Positions 23,338 to 30,936 of a stretch of DNA of 40,682 bases are shown here, piece after piece. The notes below the pieces were generated by a model. It ran no database searches. It saw only the letters and a program-made list of their open reading frames with translations, and had not been told where the DNA came from. Each line of letters begins with the position of its first letter. Positions within the stretch are counted from its first letter, which is position 1. The DNA comes from Bacteroidales bacterium. GTDB lineage: Bacteria; Bacteroidota; Bacteroidia; Bacteroidales; Muribaculaceae. The stretch is taken from contig JAAVFI010000076.1 of the NCBI GenBank assembly GCA_014800815.1, positions 1 to 40,682 of the forward strand, given 5' to 3'. The translations under genes were made by a program, and so were the position numbers.

Positions 23338-26300
23338 ATGTTCGGCTCTCGTAAAAATTATGCGGTGCTCGCTGTCGTCACCATTCTGGCGGCAGTGGTT
23401 CTTGCTGCGTGTTCTCCAAAGAAAAACACTGCGGCAAGCCGTAAGTATCAGGAATTCATCACCCGCTACAATATATACTACAACGGCGACACCCACCTCA
23501 AGGAGACTCTCGCCGACATGGAATCGAAGTACGAGGACGACTACTCTCGCCCCCTCTTCATGCACCCCGTCGAGGCCAAGACCGACCCTTCGGCTCTACA
23601 GCCCTCGGGCGACTTCAACCGCTCGATAGAGAAGGCGCAGAAGGCCATACAGTTGCGCTCCATTAAGAAGAAACCGGCGAAGAAAGCCGGCAAAAACAGC
23701 GACCCTAAATATAAGGAGTGGATGAAGCGCGACGAGTACAATCCCTTCCTCCACAACGCATGGATGATGCTCGCCGACGGCCAGTACTACAACGGCGACT
23801 TCCTCGGCGCCGCATCCACCTACTTCTATATCAGCAAGCACTTTACATGGCTGCCCGCTACCGTCACCGAGGCCAAACTCATGCAGGCTCTATGCTACAT
23901 AGCACTCGACTGGGGCTTTGAGGCCGAGATGATTCTTGCACGCATCAAGAAAGACGATCTTACTTCGGCCGAACTGCGCCGCCTCTATAATTTCGCCTAC
24001 GCCGATTTCTATCTCGGTTCGGAGAAGTACTCCGAGGCGCTGCCATTCCTCGTCGAAGCTGCGAAGAAGGCCAAAGGCGCGCAGAAAATCCGTCTGAACT
24101 TCCTCTTGGGGCAGGTGTACCAGCGCCTCGGCGACAAGCAGAAGGCCTACAAGGCTTTCGAAGCCGCAGGCAAAGCCTCCAATGCTACATACCGCACAAA
24201 GTTCAACGCCCGCATCAAGCAGAGTGAGGTCTACACCGGCGCCGACATCGAGCAGGAGGTGAAGGCTCTGCGACGCTTGACCCGCTACGACCGCAACAAG
24301 GACTATCTCGACCAGGTGTACTATGCAATAGGCAATATATACCTCTCTCACGGAGATACCCTCAAGGCTATCGAGAACTACGAGATTGCCAACGAGAAGT
24401 CGACGCGAAACGGCATCGACAAGGCTCTCAATCAGTTGCAGCTTGGTGAATTATACTTCCTCCTGCGCAACTACGAGAAGGCTCAGCCCGCCTACTCCGA
24501 AGCAGTCCCCCTGCTCCCCGAGTCGCACCCCGGCTACGACCTAATCAAGCGTCGCTCCGACGTGCTCGACGAGCTCGCCATTTACTCTCAGAACGTCAAT
24601 CTTCAGGATTCGCTCCTCCGTCTGGCCGACATGGACCCCGACGAGCGCATGAAGATTATCAACAAGATTATCGCCGACCTCAAGAAGAAGGAAGAGGAGG
24701 AAGCCCGCGAGGCTGCCCGCGAGGAATATCTTGCAAACCAGGCCGCTATGGGCGGAGGTCTGCAGGACAATAACACACCCTCGTTCAGTATCAACTCCGA
24801 CAACTCCTGGTATTTCTACAATACCGCCACCAAGGCGGCAGGAAAGACCGAATTCCAGAAGCGCTGGGGTTCGCGAAAACTTGAAGATGACTGGCGTCGC
24901 CGCAATAAGGCTACATTCAATATGGGAGATTTCGACGCTCCCGAAGACTCCGACAGCTCCGACGAAGCAGAAGATACCGAGGGCGCCGAGAGCACCGAGG
25001 AAGAAAATACCCTCCCTGCCGCCGACGACCCCCACGAGCCCGACTACTATCTTGCTCAGATTCCGCAGACTCCCGAAGACCGTCAGCTTGCGCACGACGT
25101 GATACAGGAGGGCCTCTTCAATATGGGCGTAATCCTCAAGGACAAACTCGAAGACTTCGGCGCCGCCGATGCCGAATTCGACCGTCTGCTCAAAGACTAT
25201 CCCGACAATGTCTACCGCCTCGACACATATTATAATCTGTATCTGATGAATATGCGTCAGGGCAATCTCGCCGCCGCCGAGCAGTGGCGCCGCCTCATCA
25301 TATCCGATTTCCCCGATTCTCAGCTCGGTATAGCCCTCAAAGACCCTGCGTACATCGACAATCTCCGTCAGATGGATGCCCGTCAACAGGGGCTCTACGA
25401 CCGTGCCTACGAGGCTTATCTCGACAACCGCAACTCCGACGTGCACCGCATATATGCCGAGATGAAAGACCTCTACCCGATGAGCACGCTCATACCCAAA
25501 TTCATGTTCATCGACGCTCTCGCCTACGTCACCGAGAAAGATTCCGAGAGCTTCAACGCCACTCTGCGCGAGCTCCTCGAGCGTTACCCCGATACAGACA
25601 TCACCCCGGTAGCCTCGGCATGGCTCAAGGGTATGGCGCAGGGCCGTCAGCTGCAGGCCGGCGACAGCAATATGCGCGGTATGATATGGGACCTCCGACT
25701 CTCCAACGACTCTATCGACGTCGGCGGCGACAACGGGCCTGCCGAGTTCGAACTCAACCCCGACTCGCGCCAGTTGCTCGTATTTACATTCCCCACCGAC
25801 AAGGTGTCGACCAACGAACTCCTTTTCGACATCGCGCGCCACAACTTCCGAGCATTCGTAGTGCGTGACTTCGACCTCGAACCGATGAACTTCGGCCGCC
25901 TCGGCATGATAGTTGTACGCGGATTTGCAAATCAGGCCGAGCTCAACCACTATCGCTCCGTAATGGCCTCATCGCCCGATATCAAGCTGCCCGCAGGCGT
26001 ACGCCCCATTGCTATCAGCGAGGCCAACTTCGACCTGCTTCTCGAGCAGGGCCGTTCGTTCGACGAGTACTTCCGCTACCTTGAGGAGCAGAACTACATC
26101 GACGCCCAGGAGGGGCTGCTCATGCCCGAGGATATCGAGGAACTGCCCGAAGAACCCGAAGAGATTATTGAGGAGATTGAGTATGTAGAGCCAACTCCGG
26201 CTCTCGAGCCCGGCAAGGACGAAGAACCCGTGCAGCCCGAACCCGTGGATAACAAGCCTGCGGAGACAGAACCCGGGCAAGCCGGGTCCGAGCCCGTGAT

Positions 26301-26502
26301 GCTCCCCGCTCAGGCACCTATTCAGACGCCCGTACCCGCTCCGAAGCCCGCAGCGCCCGCGCCAGCACCGACTTCCGCTCCCGCACCTGCGCCTGCCCCC
26401 AAGCCTGCGCCCGCTCCCGCGCCGACACCCGCTCCGGCTCCGACAACACCTCCCGTCCTGCCCGGCTCCGAGGGTGACGACCCTCTTTTCGACGACGATT
26501 GA
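23338..26502 (+). CDS. PorW/SprE-like TPR lipoprotein
   Basis: 1054-residue exported lipoprotein. The signal peptide ends in lipobox L22-A-A-C25. The segment SRKYQEFITRYNIYYNGDTHLKE just after it, and the later YNPFLHNAWMMLADGQYYNGDFLGA, are what I recognise from PorW/SprE proteins of the type IX secretion system. Helical repeats with TPR periodicity cover about 120-480, a Glu/Asp-rich segment lies at about 535-570, and a second repeat region follows to about 770. The last about 110 residues are acidic and then a Pro/Ala/Lys run of PAPAPKP type, probably an extended spacer. No other type IX secretion genes are in the window, and gut Bacteroidales often lack the system, so the function may differ from secretion. 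It lies 28 nt after the HD-domain gene. Confidence 0.8.
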   Translation: MFGSRKNYAVLAVVTILAAVVLAACSPKKNTAASRKYQEFITRYNIYYNGDTHLKETLADMESKYEDDYSRPLFMHPVEAKTDPSALQPSGDFNRSIEKAQKAIQLRSIKKKPAKKAGKNSDPKYKEWMKRDEYNPFLHNAWMMLADGQYYNGDFLGAASTYFYISKHFTWLPATVTEAKLMQALCYIALDWGFEAEMILARIKKDDLTSAELRRLYNFAYADFYLGSEKYSEALPFLVEAAKKAKGAQKIRLNFLLGQVYQRLGDKQKAYKAFEAAGKASNATYRTKFNARIKQSEVYTGADIEQEVKALRRLTRYDRNKDYLDQVYYAIGNIYLSHGDTLKAIENYEIANEKSTRNGIDKALNQLQLGELYFLLRNYEKAQPAYSEAVPLLPESHPGYDLIKRRSDVLDELAIYSQNVNLQDSLLRLADMDPDERMKIINKIIADLKKKEEEEAREAAREEYLANQAAMGGGLQDNNTPSFSINSDNSWYFYNTATKAAGKTEFQKRWGSRKLEDDWRRRNKATFNMGDFDAPEDSDSSDEAEDTEGAESTEEENTLPAADDPHEPDYYLAQIPQTPEDRQLAHDVIQEGLFNMGVILKDKLEDFGAADAEFDRLLKDYPDNVYRLDTYYNLYLMNMRQGNLAAAEQWRRLIISDFPDSQLGIALKDPAYIDNLRQMDARQQGLYDRAYEAYLDNRNSDVHRIYAEMKDLYPMSTLIPKFMFIDALAYVTEKDSESFNATLRELLERYPDTDITPVASAWLKGMAQGRQLQAGDSNMRGMIWDLRLSNDSIDVGGDNGPAEFELNPDSRQLLVFTFPTDKVSTNELLFDIARHNFRAFVVRDFDLEPMNFGRLGMIVVRGFANQAELNHYRSVMASSPDIKLPAGVRPIAISEANFDLLLEQGRSFDEYFRYLEEQNYIDAQEGLLMPEDIEELPEEPEEIIEEIEYVEPTPALEPGKDEEPVQPEPVDNKPAETEPGQAGSEPVMLPAQAPIQTPVPAPKPAAPAPAPTSAPAPAPAPKPAPAPAPTPAPAPTTPPVLPGSEGDDPLFDDD

Positions 26503-26556
26503 CCTGTTTTTACGAAAAAAATAGCTAAATTCGCGTCTGAAATTATTTTTTCCTTC

Positions 26557-27906
26557 ATGAAGATCAAAGCTATACTCACCGCCCTGGCTCTCGTAGTCGC
26601 GGCTCCATTTGCCATTGCCGACGGTATTCTCGGCATCGACGGCGAGGAATCCACTTCTGTGGGCATATATATCAAAGACCTTGCCACCGGCGAGGCTGTC
26701 ATCGACCACAACTCCCAGCTGGCACTCACCCCTGCTTCGGTAATGAAAGCCGTGACGACGGCTACAGCCCTGTCGGTCAACGGTGCCGACGGCCGTTTCT
26801 CTACCAAAGTGGCGCTTCGAGGTACTAAAGAAGGTTCGACTTTCCGTGGCGATATCGTGGTGCACTCGGTTGCCGACCCCACTCTCGAAAGCGAGAATTT
26901 CAAGGCCAACCGCGGTTTCTGCGATTCTATTGCCGCAGCCCTGCGCCGCAAGGGTATCAAGACCGTGACGGGCGCTATTGTCGTGCGCCAGTCGCTCAAA
27001 GACCCCGGGCCCCTCCTGCAGTGGGAGGTTGAGGATATCGCCTGGCCCTACGGCGCCGGTCTCTATGGCTTCAACTACCGCGACAATACCGTAACAGTTT
27101 ATCCCAATACGGGCAAAATCACTCCCGCCGCCCCCGGCCTCGAGATATGTGTGAATAAGATTGCCGAAGGCGGCAACAATATCGTGCGCGGTATCGACAG
27201 CAACCGACTCATGGTGTACACCCGCAATACCGCTGATACCAAGTGGGGCCTCAGCGTGTCGGTGCCCGACCCCGCGGCAGTCTTCACTGCCGAACTCTCC
27301 TCCAAACTTTCGGCAGCAGGTATCTCCGTTGGCAAGAAAGCTGTGGCTCCCTCGGCTGCCGAGACTGCTCTCTACACCCACCGCTCGCCACGCTACGCCG
27401 AGATTATGAAGAGCCTCATGGTGCGCTCCGACAATCTCTTTGCCGAGGGTATGCTCCGCAGCGTCGAGCCCGCAGCCACCCGCAAGTCCGCCATAAAGAG
27501 AGAGTGCGAGCTCTGGGCTTCGCGCGGCATCAACACCCGCTATACCATTATCAACGACGGCAGCGGCCTTACCCGTGCCAACCGCCTTTCGGCTCACTTC
27601 ATAGGCGATGTGCTCTCATGGATGGCCTCGTCGCCTCTGGCCGATACCTACACCACATTCTTCCCGAAAGTGGGCAAGGAGGGCACCGTGCGCGGATTCC
27701 TCGCCAAGACTTCCCTCACCGGCAAGATAGCTCTCAAGACCGGTAGTGTAAGCTCTGTGCAGTGCTACGCAGGTTATAAATTCGACGACGCGGGAAAACC
27801 TACCCACGTAATTGTTATACTTGTAAACGGATTTTTCTGTCCGCGCAAGAAAGTGCGTGAGGCCGCCGAGAATTTACTCCTCGATGTATTCGCCCCCGCC
27901 GATTAA
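26557..27906 (+). CDS. dacB: D-alanyl-D-alanine carboxypeptidase/endopeptidase, PBP4 (DacB) family
   Basis: 449-residue class C penicillin-binding protein of peptidase family S13. It trims or cuts peptidoglycan crosslinks in the periplasm. The signal peptide is residues about 1-21 (KIKAILTALALVVAAPFAIA). The three active-site motifs are S61-V-M-K64, S291-D-N293 and K394-T-G396. The long insertion between the first two motifs is normal for the family and carries the extra domains. The end of the protein has NGFFCPRKKVREAAENLLLDVF. There is no convincing promoter in the 54 nt before it, so it may be read with the upstream genes. Confidence 0.95.
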   Translation: MKIKAILTALALVVAAPFAIADGILGIDGEESTSVGIYIKDLATGEAVIDHNSQLALTPASVMKAVTTATALSVNGADGRFSTKVALRGTKEGSTFRGDIVVHSVADPTLESENFKANRGFCDSIAAALRRKGIKTVTGAIVVRQSLKDPGPLLQWEVEDIAWPYGAGLYGFNYRDNTVTVYPNTGKITPAAPGLEICVNKIAEGGNNIVRGIDSNRLMVYTRNTADTKWGLSVSVPDPAAVFTAELSSKLSAAGISVGKKAVAPSAAETALYTHRSPRYAEIMKSLMVRSDNLFAEGMLRSVEPAATRKSAIKRECELWASRGINTRYTIINDGSGLTRANRLSAHFIGDVLSWMASSPLADTYTTFFPKVGKEGTVRGFLAKTSLTGKIALKTGSVSSVQCYAGYKFDDAGKPTHVIVILVNGFFCPRKKVREAAENLLLDVFAPAD

Positions 27907-27928
27907 ATCTTCTCTAAAAACACATTAT

Positions 27929-28591
27929 ATGGCTGACATAAAAGAACTCATACGACGCAATGTCGAAATAGAAGGCCTTCTGAAGGTCCTTCTCGAGCGC
28001 GGTAGTCTCGATGCCCGCTCGCTCCTCGCCGAGAAATTTACCGAGTATCAGGCGATGTTCAACGAACTCCTCGCCGAACCCACACCCGAGGCTGCCCGCG
28101 AGGTGGCACACGAAGGCGCTGCTCTCGAAGCCGAGGCACAGCAGACCGAGGTGAAAGACCAGGAAGCCGTAAGTGTTGAGGAGGAAGATGAAACCGACGC
28201 CGCCACTGCTGCTATCGAGCGCGGTGAAGAAGAGGAGAAAGAAGAGAGAGAGGAGAGAGAGGTGAGAGAACCTGAGAAAGAAGCTCAGGAGGAACCCAAG
28301 CGCGAGGAACCTGAGGTGAAAGAAGAGCCCGTGGCCCCCGCGGCTCCCGCCAAACCCCGCAAGGCAAACACCGCTCTCCTCAAGGCCTTTACGCTGAACG
28401 ATAAATTCCGCTTTATCCGCGATATTTTCAACGGCAGTGAGGGGGAGTTCACCGATACACTCAACGTCCTCGCCGATATGGAGAATGCTGCCGAAGCCAC
28501 CGACTATCTTCTCAACGATATGATGCTCGACGGCGAAAACCCCGACGTGGCCGACTTTCTCGCTATTGTTTGTCGAGCAATGCCCCAATAA
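27929..28591 (+). CDS. Conserved hypothetical protein with Glu-rich centre
   Basis: 220-residue cytoplasmic protein without signal peptide or membrane segment. The start at 27929 (MADIKELIRRNVEIEGLLKVLLERG) gives a leading helical part to about residue 50. The centre (about 55-145) is dominated by Glu, Lys and Arg, including a run with alternating EE and R that may form a single long helix. The C-terminal part TLNDKFRFIRDIFNGSEGEF followed by TDTLNVLADMENAAEATDYL resembles a conserved segment I associate with uncharacterised Bacteroidales proteins. It lies 22 nt after dacB and 3 nt before rsmI, so it is in that transcription unit. No function is inferred. Confidence 0.85.
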   Translation: MADIKELIRRNVEIEGLLKVLLERGSLDARSLLAEKFTEYQAMFNELLAEPTPEAAREVAHEGAALEAEAQQTEVKDQEAVSVEEEDETDAATAAIERGEEEEKEEREEREVREPEKEAQEEPKREEPEVKEEPVAPAAPAKPRKANTALLKAFTLNDKFRFIRDIFNGSEGEFTDTLNVLADMENAAEATDYLLNDMMLDGENPDVADFLAIVCRAMPQ

Positions 28592-28594
28592 GCA

Positions 28595-29350
28595 ATGGCA
28601 GGTAAACTATACATCGTACCCACCCCGGTAGGCAATCTCGCCGATATGTCGCCCAGAGCGGTGGAAGTTCTCGCCGAGGCCTCGCTGATTCTCGCCGAGG
28701 ATACCCGTACGTCGGCCGTGCTCATGCGCCATTTCGGCATCAACACGCCCATGGCGAGCCACCACAAGTTCAACGAGCACAACGACCTCTCGCCCATCCT
28801 CGACCGCATTGAGGCCGGCGAAACGATTGCCCTGGTGTCCGATGCCGGCACCCCCGGTATCTCCGACCCCGGCTTCATGCTTTCGCGCGAGTGCCGTCGC
28901 CGCGGACTCAAAGTCGAGACCCTCCCCGGCCCAACGGCTTTCGTGCCCGCGCTGGTAAGTTCGGGGCTCCCCTGCGACAGATTCTTCTTCGAAGGCTTCC
29001 TCCCGCAGAAGAAAGGGCGTGCCACCCGTCTTGCATATCTCGCCGAACTTCCCGTCACGTTCATCATCTACGAATCGCCCCTGCGTCTTGCCAAAACGCT
29101 CGGCGCTCTCGCCGAAGTGTGCGGCCCCGACCGACAGGCCTCGGTGAGCCGCGAAATCAGCAAATTGTACGAAACTACCGAGCGAGGAACACTTTACGAG
29201 CTCCAACAATTCTTTACCGCGAACCAACCGAAAGGTGAGATTGTTATAGTGGTAAGCGGTAAAGAGCGTCCGGATGCCGACGAACGCCGCCATAAAAATA
29301 AATATCGCCCCGACCGATGCAGTGACACTGCCGAGAGCGAGGAGAATTAA
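28595..29350 (+). CDS. rsmI: 16S rRNA (cytidine(1402)-2'-O)-methyltransferase RsmI
   Basis: 251-residue SAM-dependent methyltransferase of the tetrapyrrole-methylase fold that adds the 2'-O-methyl group to C1402 of 16S rRNA. Diagnostic segments: KLYIVPTPVGNLADMSPRA (4-22), EDTRTSAVLMRHF, SDAGTPGISDPGF and FFFEGFLPQKKGRA. The C-terminus after VIVVSGKE is a charged tail of about 28 residues (to SEEN) without family similarity. Its 16S target is the same nucleotide as that of RsmH at the head of the division cluster. Gap to the upstream gene is 3 nt. Confidence 0.96.
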   Translation: MAGKLYIVPTPVGNLADMSPRAVEVLAEASLILAEDTRTSAVLMRHFGINTPMASHHKFNEHNDLSPILDRIEAGETIALVSDAGTPGISDPGFMLSRECRRRGLKVETLPGPTAFVPALVSSGLPCDRFFFEGFLPQKKGRATRLAYLAELPVTFIIYESPLRLAKTLGALAEVCGPDRQASVSREISKLYETTERGTLYELQQFFTANQPKGEIVIVVSGKERPDADERRHKNKYRPDRCSDTAESEEN

Positions 29351-29379
29351 CGCTTTATTCACCTTCAACACAAAGTCTA

Positions 29380-30237
29380 ATGAGAAAATTAATCATCCCG
29401 CTTCTCTCGGTTGCTCTCCTCTTCGGAAGCTGTACCGACAAAGAAAAAGAACAGCAGGAACGCGAGCAGGCCGAAGCTTCAAAGGCTGAACTCATCGCCG
29501 CTGTGGCTGACCGCGACCAGCTTCTTACACTCGTCAACGAAATTTCGTCAGGAATGGAGCAGATCAAGCAGCTCGAGAACATCCTCACCGTTTCGGGCGG
29601 AAACGAAACTCCCGGACAGAAAGCTCAGATTCAGGCCGACATCGCTGCTATCCAGAAGACTCTTCAGGAGCGTCGCGAAAAACTCGAGGAACTCGAGAAA
29701 AAGCTCGCTTCGTCGTCAAAGCAGAACTCAGCCCTCCAGCAGACCATTACCTCGCTCCGCTCCCAGATTGACTCTCAATCGCAGGAGATAGCATCTCTCC
29801 GAGGCAACCTCTCCGACGCTACAGCTCGTATCGGTTCGCTCGACGCTGAGGTAGACTCTCTCAACACTGCCGTAACTCAGGTGACCGCCGAGCGCGATTC
29901 TGTAGATATGCAGAAGACTCAGCTCGCCAACGAACTCAACCTCTGCTACTATGCAATCGGCACGAAGGCTGAACTCAAAGACAACAAAATCATAGAGACC
30001 GGCTTCCTCCGCAAGACCAAGCTCATGAAGGGCGACTTCGACCGCACATTCTTCACCGTAGCCGACAAGCGCACCCTCACCACTATCGACCTCAACTCCA
30101 ACAAGGCCGAGGTGCTTACAAACCAGCCCGCCGGCTCTTACGTGATTTCCGAAGGCAACGGCCACAAGGTGCTCCGCATCACCAACCCCGCAGCATTCTG
30201 GAGCCTCAGCAACTACCTCGTTATCAAAATCGACTGA
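29380..30237 (+). CDS. Coiled-coil lipoprotein, Cbp1-like
   Basis: 285-residue predicted lipoprotein with signal peptide ending LFGSC (lipid-modified C18). Residues about 20-180 form a long coiled coil with strong heptads (IQKTLQERREKLEELEKKL, and later QIDSQSQEIASLRGNLSDA). The C-terminal globular part begins at about 187 with LNLCYYAIGTKAELKDNKII and includes ETGFLRKTKLMKGDF and VISEGNGHKVLRITNPAAFWSLSNYL. This end resembles proteins that databases call Cbp1-family collagen-binding adhesins of Bacteroides; the adhesin role is not shown by sequence alone, and a plain envelope spacer or structural protein is as likely. It is the last normal-composition gene before the AT-rich insert. Confidence 0.8.
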   Translation: MRKLIIPLLSVALLFGSCTDKEKEQQEREQAEASKAELIAAVADRDQLLTLVNEISSGMEQIKQLENILTVSGGNETPGQKAQIQADIAAIQKTLQERREKLEELEKKLASSSKQNSALQQTITSLRSQIDSQSQEIASLRGNLSDATARIGSLDAEVDSLNTAVTQVTAERDSVDMQKTQLANELNLCYYAIGTKAELKDNKIIETGFLRKTKLMKGDFDRTFFTVADKRTLTTIDLNSNKAEVLTNQPAGSYVISEGNGHKVLRITNPAAFWSLSNYLVIKID

Positions 30238-30263
30238 TAGCATCAGTCCGACAAAAATACTTT

Positions 30264-30303
30264 TATAGCGAAAACTTGCCGATATCGGCAAGTTTTCGCT
30301 ATA
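30264..30303. repeat. Perfect 40-bp palindrome
   Basis: Positions 30264-30283 (TATAGCGAAAACTTGCCGAT) are the exact reverse complement of 30284-30303, with no unpaired centre. As RNA it would form a long hairpin that could end transcription of the lipoprotein gene, but no T-run follows on the plus strand. As DNA it is a candidate dimeric operator. The 10-mer CTTGCCGATA in the left arm (30275-30284) occurs a third time at 30328-30337, 5 nt before the next start codon. Confidence 0.9.
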
Positions 30304-30307
30304 TTTG
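30275..30307 (+). promoter_or_regulatory. Promoter of the caspase-like gene, overlapping the palindrome
   Basis: The -7 element TATATTTG (30300-30307) matches TAnnTTTG exactly and shares its first four bases with the palindrome end. The -33 element CTTG (30275-30278, three of four) is 21 nt upstream, inside the left arm. Transcription should start near 30313, giving a leader of about 30 nt. A protein bound to the palindrome would cover the promoter. Confidence 0.6.
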
Positions 30308-30327
30308 CACTATATTCACCAATAATT

Positions 30328-30337
30328 CTTGCCGATA
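30328..30337 (+). repeat. Third copy of the palindrome half-site next to the start codon
   Basis: CTTGCCGATA at 30328-30337 repeats 30275-30284 and the inverted copy at 30283-30292. It lies downstream of the predicted transcription start and 5 nt before the ATG at 30343, where bound protein or RNA pairing could affect expression. Confidence 0.7.
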
Positions 30338-30342
30338 ATACT

Positions 30343-30912
30343 ATGAGAAAAGGAATAATCTGCCTTGAGACAGGCGAATTTGAAAAATATCGAACCGAAG
30401 ATCAATTTAAAGCTCAGCCTCTTCTTGAATTTATGAAGCAGGCAAAGATAATAGATGATTATATTTATAGGCAAATAGCTACTCGACAAGAGCTTGAATA
30501 TTATCTAAAGAAGATAGGGGATAAGCATTATCTTAATAAATATGGCGTAGTTTATTTCAGTTTCCATGGTGAACCTGAAAATATCTGCCTCTCACAGAAT
30601 GGGAAAAACAATGTTTCCTTTGAGGATATTGCCGAAATGGTAGCTCCATACGATTCTTTTAAAGATCGCCATATTCATTTTAGTTCTTGCGAAACATTAA
30701 ATTGCGAAGACGCTGTAATCAAACAATTCAAGAGAAATACGGGCGCTAAATCTGTGTCCGGGTATACTGAAGAGGTTGATGTTGTTGGGGCGTTTATAAA
30801 TGAACTCGCCTACTTTCATCAGATCTTCTCTGATTGGACAATGTATACTGTGAAAAAGCACATGTCAGACTATCAGAAGCAACTCTGTAAACTCGGATTC
30901 ACAATACTGTAA
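30343..30912 (+). CDS. Small caspase/CHAT-fold-like protein (DUF6642-like), AT-rich
   Basis: 189-residue soluble protein, no signal peptide or membrane helix. Two segments suggest a clan CD (caspase/CHAT) cysteine peptidase: VVYFSFHGEPENICLS with H75-G76 at the end of a beta strand, and HIHFSSCETLNC with C116, also at the end of a strand. The spacing and strand-His-Gly...strand-Ser-Cys layout, plus the following GAKSVSGYTEEVD, match my memory of DUF6642 proteins. Peptidase activity is inferred. Hand-counted G+C over 30361-30900 is about 37% (199 of 540), against 57-60% in sampled lines of the genes on both sides, and its codons end in A/T far more often, so recent acquisition is likely. It stands alone, with its own promoter and a terminator-like repeat at its end. 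What it cuts or senses is unknown. Confidence 0.75.
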   Translation: MRKGIICLETGEFEKYRTEDQFKAQPLLEFMKQAKIIDDYIYRQIATRQELEYYLKKIGDKHYLNKYGVVYFSFHGEPENICLSQNGKNNVSFEDIAEMVAPYDSFKDRHIHFSSCETLNCEDAVIKQFKRNTGAKSVSGYTEEVDVVGAFINELAYFHQIFSDWTMYTVKKHMSDYQKQLCKLGFTIL

Positions 30913-30915
30913 AGA

Positions 30916-30936
30916 ACAGAATAAGGCTTATTCTGT
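30916..30936. terminator. Short bidirectional hairpin between convergent genes
   Basis: ACAGAATAAG (30916-30925) and CTTATTCTGT (30927-30936) are a perfect inverted repeat around one base. It starts 4 nt after the stop of the caspase-like gene and spans the stop codon of the minus-strand thioesterase gene. No T-run follows in either direction, so termination would be modest. Confidence 0.45.

Noticed and set aside
24541-25969. Open frames on the minus strand opposite the PorW/SprE-like gene
   Set aside because: They are composition shadows of a long GC-rich coding region; the products have no recognisable motif and no promoter.
26526-26533. TAAATTCG as -7 box for dacB
   Set aside because: One mismatch in the fixed TTTG part and no -33 partner; readthrough from the upstream gene is as likely.
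23338-30237. Possible prophage, insertion sequence, CRISPR array or toxin-antitoxin genes
   Set aside because: No integrase, transposase, terminal inverted repeats, spaced direct repeats or small toxin-like gene pairs were seen here or elsewhere in the window.
30252-30259. Minus-strand TATTTTTG, a -7-like box pointing into the lipoprotein gene
   Set aside because: No -33 box at 19-21 nt and no minus-strand gene to serve; expected by chance in an AT-rich gap.
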